Shown here: in pieces, positions 1-10,918 of the stretch | How positions within the stretch are numbered: position 1 is the first letter of the stretch | Layout of the letters: each line of letters opens with the position of its first letter | DNA from: Phytopythium helicoides | Lineage: Eukaryota; Oomycota; Peronosporomycetes; Pythiales; Pythiaceae | NCBI GenBank assembly: GCA_024867545.1 | Contig: JANFNE010000081.1 | Coordinates: 1-64,000, forward strand | Direction: 5' to 3' | Length of the DNA: 64,000 nucleotides | Notes under the pieces: generated by a model | Told to the model about the DNA's origin: nothing | Database searches by the model: none | The model's input: only the letters and a program-made list of their open reading frames with translations | Program-made: the position numbers and the translations under genes

Positions 1-165
1 AGGGATATACGATAGCTCAAGATCAAGACGACGTTATGCGTGAAAACCAACTTCGTTGTTCATCATGTCCAAAGCAAACAGATTCATTACAGCAGGACGC
101 GGGTTATACGAGAGAGAAAAGGAGTGGAGACTTCAGACCGCAGTGGTCTTCCGTTGTAGAACACA

Positions 166-1689
166 CTACACCCTGGACTTGTGAGCCACAGGCGTCTTCT
201 CCCCATCCTCCTGGTTGAGGCGAGCAGCATCCTCGAGGTCGTGGTCATTGGCGACGTCGAACTTCTTGTTGCGGTACTCGGGACCGAGGAACGTGATGAG
301 GATCACGTACGCGAACACGATGATCATGAGCACAAAGATGACCTTGCCGTAGTCGTGGCGCTCGACGCCGTCATCCGAGTGGATCGGGTACTTCTCAGCA
401 AGAGCCGACTCGATGGTCGAGGTCGCCGACGACACGAGGTTACCGAGCTGGTAGGACGTGCCGACGATGAAGGCACTGTAAGAAGGCGGCGACAGCTCCA
501 TGAGGTGGATCGGGATAACGCCCCACGCTCCCTGGACGCACGCCATCTCGAAGAAGGCCACGATCGACACGCTCACATCGCTCGGCGTGCTGTACGGGTA
601 GATGAGCGCCGCACCAACCGTGGCCGCCACAATAATGGAGAGACGGCGACCGAACATCTGCGAGTAGTAGCCGACGATGGTACCGCCCACGAGCGCACCG
701 GTCTTGGCGATCACCATGGTGACGGTGACCTCGTCGGCGTTGAAGCCGTGCTGGCTCTTGAGCAGCGTCGGGTACAGGTCCTGCGAGCCGTGCGACATAA
801 AGTTGAAGCCGCTCATGAGCAGGACCATGTAGATGAGGAGCATCCAGTGGCGCTTGAGCGCGATCTTGCCCTCGGCGACGAAGGTGGCCGTCGCGTTCTT
901 GCTCGCCTCGCGCAGCTTCATGCGCTCCTGGTAGACCGTGGTCTCCGGCAGACACAGGCGGAAGATGATGATCAGAACGGGCGGACACGCGCCGAACCAG
1001 AACAGCGGACGCCATCCGTGGGGAGTCGTGTCGACGAGCGCGCGAGCGAAGACAACGGCGAGCAGGTAGCCGAAGGCGTAGCCCTGCTGCAGCATACCCG
1101 AGATGATACCACGAGCAGCCGGCGGACAGTCCTCCAGAGCGGTGGCAGCCACGTTGCCGTAGAGACCACCCATGGCGACGCCGAAGAAGGCGCGGACAAT
1201 CAGGAACTGCGTGTAGTTGGTGCAGAAGCCGGTAAGCAGCTCCAGCACGATGAAGAGGATGTTGTTGACCACGAAGGGCCAGCGGCGACCCCAGCGGTCG
1301 GACGCGATACCGAAGATAATGGCACCGACCGAGCGGAACATGAGCACGAGCGTGATTCCCCACGTAATGTCCGTCTTGGTGACTTCGAACTCCTCGGCGA
1401 GCTGCTCGACCGTCATGGAGACGGTGAAGAAGTCGAAGGCGTCCCAACTCCACGAGGTGAAGGCGACCAGGAACTGGGCCCACTGCAGGCGAGTCAGCAG
1501 CTTGAGCGTCGTGAACGGGTTCGGCAGCTTCTCCATTGGCGGCTTGAGCGTCGTGAAGCGCGACGCGAGGTACTGGCCGACGGTCATGTTGCGTTCAGCC
1601 TCCATGGCGGCGTGGGCGGCATCCGCGCGCTGCTGGTCGAGGTTGGGCGACAACGCGACGTACTCGTCGCCTTGCGTGTGGGTGGCCAT
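166..1689 (-). CDS. Jen1-type monocarboxylate transporter (MFS), left copy
   Basis: Major facilitator protein of 507 residues, predicted in the plasma membrane, carrying short-chain carboxylates such as lactate or pyruvate with protons. The family call rests on the motif NFMSHGSQDLYPT, which matches the NxxSHxxQDxxxT signature of Jen1 carboxylate transporters, and on the MFS loop DRWGRRWP after TM2. About twelve hydrophobic segments are visible, with hydrophilic N and C tails. The open frame extends 91 codons upstream, but the start chosen (ATG at 1689) lies in a CCACCATGG context just downstream of a candidate core promoter. It is divergently oriented to its twin at 6592 across the inverted repeat. 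The two proteins differ at only two positions I could find, both Val/Ile. Substrate is inferred from the family only. Confidence 0.9.
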   Translation of the reverse strand: MATHTQGDEYVALSPNLDQQRADAAHAAMEAERNMTVGQYLASRFTTLKPPMEKLPNPFTTLKLLTRLQWAQFLVAFTSWSWDAFDFFTVSMTVEQLAEEFEVTKTDITWGITLVLMFRSVGAIIFGIASDRWGRRWPFVVNNILFIVLELLTGFCTNYTQFLIVRAFFGVAMGGLYGNVAATALEDCPPAARGIISGMLQQGYAFGYLLAVVFARALVDTTPHGWRPLFWFGACPPVLIIIFRLCLPETTVYQERMKLREASKNATATFVAEGKIALKRHWMLLIYMVLLMSGFNFMSHGSQDLYPTLLKSQHGFNADEVTVTMVIAKTGALVGGTIVGYYSQMFGRRLSIIVAATVGAALIYPYSTPSDVSVSIVAFFEMACVQGAWGVIPIHLMELSPPSYSAFIVGTSYQLGNLVSSATSTIESALAEKYPIHSDDGVERHDYGKVIFVLMIIVFAYVILITFLGPEYRNKKFDVANDHDLEDAARLNQEDGEKTPVAHKSRV

Positions 1690-1753
1690 GGTGGACGGAC
1701 GAGCTGGCGCAGCGGGCGGTGGCTGGTTGCGGTGGCTGATCCGGGGACTTCGA

Positions 1754-1770
1754 GGCGAATTCGGAAGTGA
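1754..1770 (-). promoter_or_regulatory. Candidate oomycete Inr/FPR core promoter, left copy
   Basis: On the minus strand the sequence TCACTTCCGAATTCGCC fits Inr YCAYTYY exactly, then three bases, then a partial match to MWTTTNC. It lies 65 bases upstream of the chosen start codon and is conserved in the mirror copy at 6511-6527. Confidence 0.5.
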
Positions 1771-4045
1771 GATCGAGAGCAGCAAGCTCGGGACCGCGTC
1801 GGTGGTGTGACACAGCCCCACAGCTCCGGTGACGCTCACGACCAGACCTGCTGCACTGTGCTGCGCAATTGACAACGGAGACCCGAGTAGCGTCAACCGG
1901 GAGGAGTGGTCTAGGCGACTGCACGTGTGCGCGGAAAGACAGGCATCGCGCGGGACCCTCATTTAATCACTTTTAGTCGGCATTAATCTTATATACAGTA
2001 GATTAAAGCGACCAGCTCTGCACTAGTTGAACTTGTGCCGCCGGTCAAGCACGAGCAGCTCGTTTGTTCTCTTGGAAGCGAGCCGATCTCGCAGGAAAGG
2101 CGGCAACGGTGGCGGCGGCCACAACCGGTCCAAGTCTGCTTTCACAAGTACTGTATATTGTATGTGAATTAACCAGCTGAAGCACGCGAAAGACTAGCTA
2201 AATTTATGGACTTGTTCTTTGTATACTTCCCTTTCTCAATGATACGGGCCACCCGTGTGCAGGGTCTCAAGTCCAGCATAACAGATCAATTGCCTCCTTC
2301 CCTTCGGCTGGACTGCCTTGCACGAGACTGGCAATGGGCTCTGCGCTTCGGCTTTTCACGAAGGCGAAACCTCAGGCTCGGCCATTCCATTGCGCTTGTT
2401 GTGCCGACATGTGCACGTGGTGTCCTGGCTGACAGGGAGCGATGACTGACACAAGAGGTACGGTTGAAGTTGGCGCCGAGTACCGCTTGTACCGTTTGTG
2501 CGCTGCGGAGGGGATTGCGCGCCCTCCCGCCACCGCGCAAAAGCGGAAACGTGGTTGAAGCAGAGAGTGGCGAGTGGGCGTCGGGATGAGTGGAAAATCC
2601 CCACCGGTTCCTACAGTACTGTAGTCTAGGCATTGGAGGATTGAGAGGCCGCAGAAAGCCGTGGGCTTCCAAAGCCATCCCCAAGGCACCGGGAGCAACA
2701 GCAGCAGTGCACACAAACATGATTGTGGTGCACCTATCGGACTGATACACAGCCAGTCATTCGAAGTAACGCAACCAAGCGGTGACGCTGGAGTCTGCCT
2801 GTAAAACGCTGCCACTTGGCGGTGATGCAGTAGAAAGCGACTGGACCTGAGCCGCCAAATGTGGGTACTGGCTGGCTGGAGTTCAAATGGCTACTATCGG
2901 CTCCAGTACACCCGGAAGTTGTCGGGTCGGGAGCAGTAGAGCGCAAAGCCGCGATTGGTACAACGCATGTGTTTTGTGCTGGTACGTTAGTGACGATGCG
3001 GTCACCAGACCGGTCTGGCTATGCTTCGAATGCACCTGGACCAAGCAGCGTAAAATCGTGATTGCGCTCTGCACAGTATTCAGCAACGCCCTCTTGCTCG
3101 TACTGCACAAACCTGCTGGTGGTGGGATAACAACAACCATGGAGAATGCGCCAGCGCCACTCCCAGTTAATCATGTGTTCAACTTGCGTAGTCTGCATGG
3201 GTTGCCGCGAAGCAGAGGCCATGACACTGGCGATGTCATCGAGGTTGCCAACTGGGCAGGTGCGTACCGTGAATTAATCTCGTTCTCATTTTAGTCTCAA
3301 TGTTTAGTCACTTTGATAGTCGGCTGATGCGGGACCTGAAACAGCCGGTTCAAATCGCTTGGATTTCGAAGGAGTGAGAGCATCCACGCACACTCACCCT
3401 CCGATACACTCATCTGTCGATGAGGAGCTCGTCATTTGTCGACTGAGTTCACACAGTATGTACTGCATGCACAGTGGGTTCTAGGCATTGAGGTCGCGCT
3501 CTGATCGACCTCGAGAATGGATCATGCTCGCTTTTATTTTGGGGGCTTTGCGCTTTTCCAGCACGCAGAAGTGTGCATGCACAACAATGCAGATCCCTGG
3601 ATCAGTGTCCACCATGGATTCTTGCAGCTACACTGTACCGTACAATGTATTTCCGGTGATGGGACATCAGCCAGGTTCAATGAGGTGTGATTGAACGAAT
3701 GGTGCGTCCATGACTCGTGGATGTGTCGTGTTGCACAGGATCAGTCCTGAAGCTCTTGAGAGGGACACGAAAGCTCATCCTCCAACGATGCTACAGTTTG
3801 GCGCCAACTGCAATACTGCATCAACGAGGCGCTCGACGATCGCTTGCTGCCACGGCGGTGCGTCACGCATCTTGCGGGTGCTCACGGGCATACATGTAAT
3901 GTGCCGAGTTCAGTTGTAGCTGTTCCCAAGCAGCACAGCTTTGATACACGAATGCACAGTACTGTAGTCTCTCTGTGAACCCCCAGCATTGAAAAGTAGT
4001 TTCAGGTTGGTGACAATATCAGGTCGCATCGTTTTACACACGAGT

Positions 4046-4224
4046 CTATGAATGCAATTGTTACACAGAATTGCTCATTGTTACACAGTTTTGCTCGAAG
4101 AGCACATTCTGTTTCCATCATCACCACGAGTATGTGAAGAAGCCTCGGTACGTTTCCAATTTCTGTCCAATCGCCACAGTGTCAAATACTCCACAGTTTT
4201 GTGTGGGAATCCATTGCGCAACGT
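4046..4224. other. Spacer of the inverted repeat
   Basis: About 179 bases between the two arms where no clear inverted homology remains. No gene is recognisable. This is the loop if the arms pair. Confidence 0.8.
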
Positions 4225-6510
4225 ACTCGTGCGTAAAACGATGCGACCTGATGTTGTCACCAACCTGGATTTCGTTTGCTATGCTAGGGGTTCTCAGAGA
4301 GGCATCAGCACTGTGCATGCGTGTATCAAAGCTGTGCTGCTTGGGGACAGCTACAACTGAATCCAGTGCATTACATATAGCCCGTGAGCACCCGCTAGAC
4401 GCGTGACGCACCGCCGTGGCAGCAAGCGATCGTCGAGCGCCTTGTTGATGCAGTATTGCAGTTAGCATCGTTGGAGGATGAGCTTTCGTGTCCCTCTCAA
4501 GAGCTTCAGGACTGATCCTATGCAAATGACACATCCACGAGTCATGGACGCACCCTTCGTTCAATCACACCTCATTGAACCTGGCTGATGTCCCATCACC
4601 GGAAATACATTGTACGGTACAGTATAGCTACAAGACAAGAATGCATGGAGGACACAGATCCAGAAATTTGCGCTGTTGTGCATGCACACTTCTGCGTGCA
4701 GGGATAGCACAAAAGTCCCATAAAATGCGAGCATGAGCCGTTCTCGAGGTGCTGTCTACCTCAATCAGAGCGCGACCTCGATGCCTAGAACCCGCTGTGC
4801 ATGCAGTACATACTGTACTTTGTAGACAAATGACGAGCAGATGAGTGTATTGGCGGAGAGTGAGCGTGGATGCTCTCACTCCTTCGAAATCCAAGCGATT
4901 TGAACCGGCTGTTTCAGGTCCCGCATCAGCCGACTATCAAAGTGACTACACATTGAGACTAAAATGAGAGCGAGATTAATTCACGCTCCCAGTTGGCAGC
5001 CTCGATGACATCGCCAGTGTCATGGCCTCTGCTTCGCGGCAACCCATGCAGACTACGCAAGTTGAACACATGATTAACTGGGAGTGGCGCTGGCGCATTC
5101 TCCATGGTTGTTGTCATCCCGCCACCAGTAGATTCAACTGAAGATTTATGCAGCACGAGCGAGAGGGCGTTGCTGAATACTGTGCAGAGCGCAATCACGA
5201 TTTTACGCTGCTTGGTCCAGGGGTGCATTCGAAGCACAGCCAGACCGGTCTGGTGACCGCATCGTCACGAACATACCAGGATAAAACACATGCGTTGTAC
5301 CAATCGCGGCTTTGCGCTGTCCTGTAGAGTAAAACGCTGCTCTACTGCTCCCGACCCGACAACTTCCGGGTGTACTGGAGCCGATAGTAGCTATTTGAAC
5401 TCCAGCCAGCCAGTACCCACATTTGGCGGCTCAGGCTCAGTCGCTTTCTACTGCATCACCGCCAAGTGGCAGCGTTTTACAGGCAGACTCCAGCGTCACC
5501 GCTTGGTTGCGTTACTTCGAATGACTGGCTGTGTATCAGTCCGATAGGTGCACCACAATCATGTTTGTGTGCACTGCTGCTGTTGCTCCCGGTGCCTTGG
5601 GGATGGCTTTGGAAGCCCACGGCTTTCTGCGGCCTCTCAATCCTCCAATGCCTAGACTACAGTACTGTAGGAACCGGTGGGGATTTTCCACTCATCCCGA
5701 CGCCCACTCGCCACTCTCTGCTTCAACCACGTTTCCGCTTTTGCGCGGGGGCGGGAGGGCGCGCAATCCCCTCCGTAGCGCACAAACGGTACAAGCGGTA
5801 CTCGGCACCAACTTCAACCGTACCTCTTGTGTCAGTCATCGCTCCCTGTCAGCCAGGACACCACGTGCACATGTCGGCACAACAAGCGCAATGGAATGGC
5901 CGAGTCTGAGGTTTTGCCTTCATGGAAAGCCGAAGCGCAGAGCCCATTGCCAGTCTCGTGCAAGGCAGTCTAGCCGAAGGGAAGGAGGCAATTGATCTGC
6001 TATGCTGGACTTGAGACCCTGCACACGGGTGGCCCGTATCATTGAGAAAGGGAAGTATACAAAGAACAAGTCCATAAATTTAGCTAGTCTTTCGCGTGCT
6101 TCAGCTGGTTAATTCACATACAATATACAGTACTTGTGAAAGCAGACTTGGACCGGTTGTGGCCGCCGCCACCGTTGCCGCCTTTCCTGCGAGATCGGCT
6201 CGCTTCCAAGAGAACAAACGAGCTGCTCGTGCTTGACCGGCGGCACAAGTTCAACTAGTGCAGAGCTGGTCGCTTTAATCTACTGTATATAAGATTAATG
6301 CCGACTAAAAGTGATTAAATGAGGGTCCCGCGCGATGCCTGTCTTTCCGCGCACACGTGCAGTCGCCTAGACCACTCCTCCCGGTTGACGCTACTCGGGT
6401 CTCCGTTGTCAATTGCGCAGCACAGTGCAGCAGGTCTGGTCGTGAGCGTCACCGGAGCTGTGGGGCTGTGTCACACCACCGACGCGGTCCCGAGCTTGCT
6501 GCTCTCGATC

Positions 6511-6527
6511 TCACTTCCGAATTCGCC
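6511..6527 (+). promoter_or_regulatory. Candidate oomycete Inr/FPR core promoter, right copy
   Basis: TCACTTCCGAATTCGCC, the mirror of 1754-1770, 64 bases upstream of the ATG at 6592. The Inr part is a full match and the FPR part is partial. Confidence 0.5.
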
Positions 6528-6591
6528 TCGAAGTCCCCGGATCAGCCACCGCAACCAGCCACCGCCCGCTGCGCCAGCTCGTCCGTCCACC

Positions 6592-8115
6592 ATGGCCACC
6601 CACACGCAAGGCGACGAGTACGTCGCGTTGTCGCCCAACCTCGACCAGCAGCGCGCGGATGCCGCCCACGCCGCCATGGAGGCTGAACGCAACATGACCG
6701 TCGGCCAGTACCTCGCGTCGCGCTTCACGACGCTCAAGCCGCCAATGGAGAAGCTGCCGAACCCGTTCACGACGCTCAAGCTGCTGACTCGCCTGCAGTG
6801 GGCCCAGTTCCTGGTCGCCTTCACCTCGTGGAGTTGGGACGCCTTCGACTTCTTCACCGTCTCCATGACGGTCGAGCAGCTCGCCGAGGAGTTCGAAGTC
6901 ACCAAGACGGACATTACGTGGGGAATCACGCTCGTGCTCATGTTCCGCTCGGTCGGTGCCATTATCTTCGGTATCGCGTCCGACCGCTGGGGTCGCCGCT
7001 GGCCCTTCGTGGTCAACAACATCCTCTTCATCGTGCTGGAGCTGCTTACCGGCTTCTGCACCAACTACACGCAGTTCCTGATTGTCCGCGCCTTCTTCGG
7101 CGTCGCCATGGGTGGTCTCTACGGCAACGTGGCTGCCACCGCTCTGGAGGACTGTCCGCCGGCTGCTCGTGGTATCATCTCGGGTATGCTGCAGCAGGGC
7201 TACGCCTTCGGCTACCTGCTCGCCGTCGTCTTCGCTCGTGCGCTCGTCGACACGACTCCCCACGGATGGCGTCCGCTGTTCTGGTTCGGCGCGTGTCCGC
7301 CCGTTCTGATCATCATCTTCCGCCTGTGCCTGCCGGAGACCACGGTCTACCAGGAGCGCATGAAGCTGCGCGAGGCGAGCAAGAACGCGACGGCCACCTT
7401 CATCGCCGAGGGCAAGATCGCGCTCAAGCGCCACTGGATGCTCCTCATCTACATGGTCCTGCTCATGAGCGGCTTCAACTTTATGTCGCACGGCTCACAG
7501 GACCTGTACCCGACGCTGCTCAAGAGCCAGCACGGCTTCAACGCCGACGAGGTCACTGTCACCATGGTGATCGCCAAGACCGGTGCGCTCGTGGGCGGCA
7601 CCATCGTCGGCTACTACTCGCAGATGTTCGGTCGCCGTCTCTCAATTATTGTCGCGGCCACGATCGGTGCAGCGCTCATCTACCCGTACAGCACACCCAG
7701 CGACGTGAGCGTGTCGATCGTGGCTTTCTTCGAGATGGCGTGCGTCCAGGGAGCGTGGGGTGTTATCCCGATCCACCTCATGGAGCTGTCGCCGCCTTCT
7801 TACAGCGCCTTCATCGTCGGCACGTCCTACCAGCTCGGTAACCTCGTGTCGTCGGCGACCTCGACCATCGAGTCGGCTCTTGCCGAGAAGTACCCGATCC
7901 ACTCGGACGACGGCGTCGAGCGCCACGACTACGGCAAAGTCATCTTCGTGCTCATGATCATCGTGTTCGCGTACGTGATTCTCATCACGTTCCTCGGTCC
8001 CGAGTACCGCAACAAGAAGTTCGACGTCGCCAATGACCACGACCTCGAGGATGCTGCTCGCCTCAACCAGGAGGATGGGGAGAAGACGCCTGTGGCTCAC
8101 AAGTCCAGGGTGTAG
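6592..8115 (+). CDS. Jen1-type monocarboxylate transporter (MFS), right copy
   Basis: Second copy of the 507-residue transporter, with the same NFMSHGSQDLYPT signature, the same MFS loop and the same start context (CCACCATGG). Two conservative Val-to-Ile changes relative to the left copy are visible (near ATFIAEG and AATIGAAL), along with synonymous differences. Since the whole arm is duplicated, both copies keep the same upstream region and should be regulated alike. The 3' flank is conserved for about 130 bases past the stop, after which homology ends. Both copies look functional, so a dosage effect on carboxylate uptake is possible (inference). Confidence 0.9.
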   Translation: MATHTQGDEYVALSPNLDQQRADAAHAAMEAERNMTVGQYLASRFTTLKPPMEKLPNPFTTLKLLTRLQWAQFLVAFTSWSWDAFDFFTVSMTVEQLAEEFEVTKTDITWGITLVLMFRSVGAIIFGIASDRWGRRWPFVVNNILFIVLELLTGFCTNYTQFLIVRAFFGVAMGGLYGNVAATALEDCPPAARGIISGMLQQGYAFGYLLAVVFARALVDTTPHGWRPLFWFGACPPVLIIIFRLCLPETTVYQERMKLREASKNATATFIAEGKIALKRHWMLLIYMVLLMSGFNFMSHGSQDLYPTLLKSQHGFNADEVTVTMVIAKTGALVGGTIVGYYSQMFGRRLSIIVAATIGAALIYPYSTPSDVSVSIVAFFEMACVQGAWGVIPIHLMELSPPSYSAFIVGTSYQLGNLVSSATSTIESALAEKYPIHSDDGVERHDYGKVIFVLMIIVFAYVILITFLGPEYRNKKFDVANDHDLEDAARLNQEDGEKTPVAHKSRV

Positions 8116-8289
8116 TGTGTTCTACAACGGAAGACCTCTGCGGTCTGAAGTCTCCACTCCTTTCTCTCTCGTATAACCCGCGTCCTGCTGTAATGAATCT
8201 GTTTGCTTTGGACATGATGAACAACGAAGTTGGTTTTCACGCGTAGATTGCTGATCATCAGATTTGGGCACAAAAGGACGAAGTATATT

Positions 8290-8460
8290 GCTAGCACTCG
8301 CCTTCGGCTCGCGGGTATGGCCGTGGTAAACCCGGCATCCTACGATAAAAGACGATGACTGGGAATGGAACCCAGTGAAAATGCAACAATGCCTGAGTAT
8401 ACAGTGCTATCTGCGGGCAACGCTGAGCGCACCTGCAGACACTTTGTGGCCCCTGATGTG
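8290..8460 (-). other. 3' flank of the Fanzor; candidate guide-RNA region
   Basis: Noncoding stretch directly downstream of the Fanzor stop codon. In TnpB/Fanzor systems the omega RNA is encoded at or overlapping the 3' end of the nuclease gene. The stretch contains short self-complementary blocks (for example CGAGCCGAAGGCGAG at its far end on the minus strand). No RNA family was recognised. The call is positional only. Confidence 0.25.
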
Positions 8461-10420
8461 TTAAGTTGGCGCTCGGCAAAAAGCGTTAGGTCTTGGTTGA
8501 CCACGGAGCTTGTCGAAGAGAAACATCAGCATGTTCTTCGAGGCGTTGACGTCGCGGTTCACAGTAGTACCAAAACAGCCATTGGTTTGACAATGGAGCA
8601 CACTATAAACCTTGCACGTTCGCCATACCTTGTCCGTGCTGTTCTTGACCTTGCAGAGTCGGAGACTGTACTGGTATTCTAGCCGCCGGTGGCAACGTGA
8701 GTGAAGCTTGCTGGTGCGAAACTCATCAATTGGTTGTACACGACAGTAGTTTCTCAATGTGTGCTCGAGTCTCTTGACCGGCCCCGCGGGGCACTTCTTG
8801 ATGACTCCAGAGTAATCGGTATTGCTCCAATCTCCAAATCCAACCACCGTTCGCCTGCCTGCTTGCTGGGTCAGTCTCCGACATAGTTCATGAAGCTTCT
8901 TCTGCGCAAAGATGTACCGACCAAAACGCAGGTTGCGGAATCCCTTCGCCCGTGAAAATCCTAGCAGGTTTTCCATACGTGGAATAACGTATCGTGTGTA
9001 CGTTTCCAGCAGCTCGAGCGACGCGGTCTTCTTCGACGGCATCTGACGCTCGGCCGCCAAAATGTCGGGACGCCGCTCCTTCCAGCAAGCTATCTTCTGG
9101 TTGCTCTTGTGGTAGCGAGCATCCTCGTAGAACTCACGAGTAGAGCAGTGGATAGTCTCGCCATCCTGGTTGGTTGCTACAAACAGATCTCGTCTGCCAG
9201 GATTAGGCCCCACATGACATCGTAGTCTTCTTCCCGAAGTGGGCGGTCTGTTGCCGGATGGGTTTTCCGCATGACAATACTGACAGCCTTTCCGTCCGTC
9301 ACGATCTCTCCTGCGAACTTCTTGTTGGCTGTTTCAAACTTCTCGATATTGAAGAGACTGTGCCACCATTCATCCGCGACAGCATTTCCAATCGTCACCT
9401 AGAGGAGGCACACAAGCACCAGAACGTAGAAGTAGGCTGTGGAGCGCCGTCTTGCACATCTTGAAGTGCGAGCACTTGAACCCATTCTTTGTCGGCAGGA
9501 GACTGAACGTGCGGACCTCTGGGATGTCCTGTCGATGCTGAAACCGGCGATTCCTCTCCTCAATGTCGGTCAGAATCATGTAGGTGAGAGGAAGCAATCT
9601 GTTAGCCTCGTCGGACAAGTAGCCGCTCTCGTTGCGCGGGATCTGCTCTCGCCAAGCCTGCACCTCGGTATCGTTGCCGTTGTAGACAGGGTCCAGGATG
9701 CTCTTGATCATGACGTAGGCCTCAGCACCATTCAAGTCATAGACCCGCTTGATGTGACGGTGAAAGCGACGGTAGAAGTTGCGTACGATCGCGTTCTTGG
9801 TCATTTGGGCTGCGTTCTGCTGCCACCCAGCGGTAATCTGCCGGTTGCTTGCACGTCGAGCGTCTTCACCTCGCCAAGTGTTGCTGATTGCTGGAATGCA
9901 GGAGACCCGAGTGTGGAGTTGGCGTTGCAAACACACGATAGGCATCTGTAGAAAAGGACCTGGTTGAGTGGCTCCACTGCATCTCCCAGCTGACACATCC
10001 GCACGGCGTGGATGTTGGCGAGGACATAAGCCTCCAGCACGGCCTGGTCCATATCCGCCAGCACGGACTCCCACGGCAAAGTCATGGCCTCATCGTTCTT
10101 GCAAAACGCCTTGAGCGACGTCTTGACACACACACAAGCGAGGATTTGGCGTTAGCTGCGTCACGAGCTTCGACTTCGGCTCGTCGCCTCTTTGACTGAC
10201 TCTTGCGTGGTTCTGTACTGCGCTTCTTCCTTTTAGACCTAGCACCGCCTGACGTCGGACCAGCTGCACATGTTGTCTTGGACCGACCTCGTCGACTTGT
10301 GGAAGCAGCTCAACTCGTTGTGGATCTGCGTAGCCCTGCGGCAGCTTGTCTGATCTCGGACCTGCCTCGTCGGGGACCTGGATCGCCCTCCGTGCCCGAT
10401 CGAGCGCGCTTGTTTGCCAT
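8461..10420 (-). pseudogene. Fanzor (eukaryotic TnpB-like RNA-guided nuclease), frameshifted
   Basis: A transposon-carried nuclease related to bacterial TnpB. The C-terminal 250 residues are open (8461-9213): RuvC-I tail PGRRDLFVATNQDGE, middle segment VVGFGDWSNTDYSGVIKKC, a zinc-ribbon region (TSKLHSRCH then LHCQTNGC) and RuvC-III NRDVNASKNML. Upstream pieces in other frames carry RTFSLLPTKNGFKCSHFKMCKT and DEWWHSLFNIEKFE, typical of the family. A start at 10420 (MANKRARSG, basic NLS-like N-terminus) runs into a stop after 35 codons. Frame changes occur near 10310, 10135 (in a CA microsatellite), 9850-9900, 9390 and 9205. The last lies in the RuvC-I aspartate codon, where the sequence reads CTA AT CCT and the family has CTx GAT CCT. 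The gene is therefore almost certainly dead unless introns explain some breaks. Confidence 0.8.
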
Positions 10421-10918
10421 GGTGGCAAATTACACTGTGAGTATGGAGATCAGGGTCGGCAGCCGCTTTCGTTCGTTGCCGTTCGAGATCGAGTGGGCGC
10501 TTGCCAATTCAAAACATGCTATTGTCTCATCATGCCCATTTAGGTGTATGCAGGCAGAGCGGCAAAGGCCGCTTTACTAGCTTGCCGATGCTCATGATGG
10601 AGCTCTGGAGATCCTTCCTATAGCATCTTCAACAAGCAATACGAAGTGTCAATGCAGTGCTGTTGTCATCGCTGGGGGGAGGGCATCGCCCAACCTGATG
10701 AACTGCGCAGTACCGTAACGACAGGTTTATTTAGTTTCACGTCTCCTTTTCCACGAGTGAGAGCTTATGTCGATCGTTGGGCTGAGAAGGGTGAATGTAG
10801 AAATGGAGGGTTTTGTGGCCATCTACCACCGCGCCAATGCCGGGTGCCCCGGCCAATCACGCAGTTATGTTCTTTAGCAAGTCTTGGACATGCAGATCAC
10901 CATCGACGCCAAAACCCA
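10421..10918. other. No gene recognised
   Basis: Between the Fanzor start and the 3' end of the PIBF1-like gene. Short open frames only, none with recognisable similarity. It presumably includes the 5' end of the Fanzor-bearing element, but no terminal repeats were identified. Confidence 0.6.

Larger units (their letters stand above)
38..4045. repeat. Left arm of giant inverted repeat
   Basis: This arm is the reverse complement of 4225-8243. In the outer part, left and right coordinates sum to 8281 (166 pairs with 8115, 1962 with 6319, 2286 with 5995, 2750 with 5531). Small indels move the sum to about 8253-8270 near the spacer. The outer part, with the transporter gene, shows only scattered substitutions, while the inner 700 bases show many more plus indels. 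Between the transporter start (1689) and the spacer I see no convincing gene: the open frames there lack homologs I recognise and occur mirrored in both arms. Confidence 0.95.
4225..8243. repeat. Right arm of giant inverted repeat
   Basis: Reverse-complement partner of 38-4045. Homology stops at 8243 with the block around GAAGTTGGTTTTCACGC, which mirrors the block starting at 38. Differences from the left arm include a missing 12-base block (present on the left near 3795-3806), an extra segment around 5128-5145 on the right, and single-base changes. The arms have therefore diverged and are not one sequence read twice. Noncoding DNA fills 4225-6510. Confidence 0.95.

Noticed and set aside
181..1770. 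Long plus-strand open frame of 529 codons over the left transporter
   Set aside because: It is the antisense shadow of the minus-strand transporter in GC-rich codons, is rich in Arg/Glu/Asp, and has no family resemblance.
3349..3360. GGTTCAAATCG, like a tRNA B box, also mirrored in the right arm
   Set aside because: No acceptor stem or A box at proper distance.
2206..6000. Several open frames of 60-150 codons inside the palindrome arms
   Set aside because: They occur mirrored because the DNA is duplicated, overlap each other in different frames and carry no recognisable domain.
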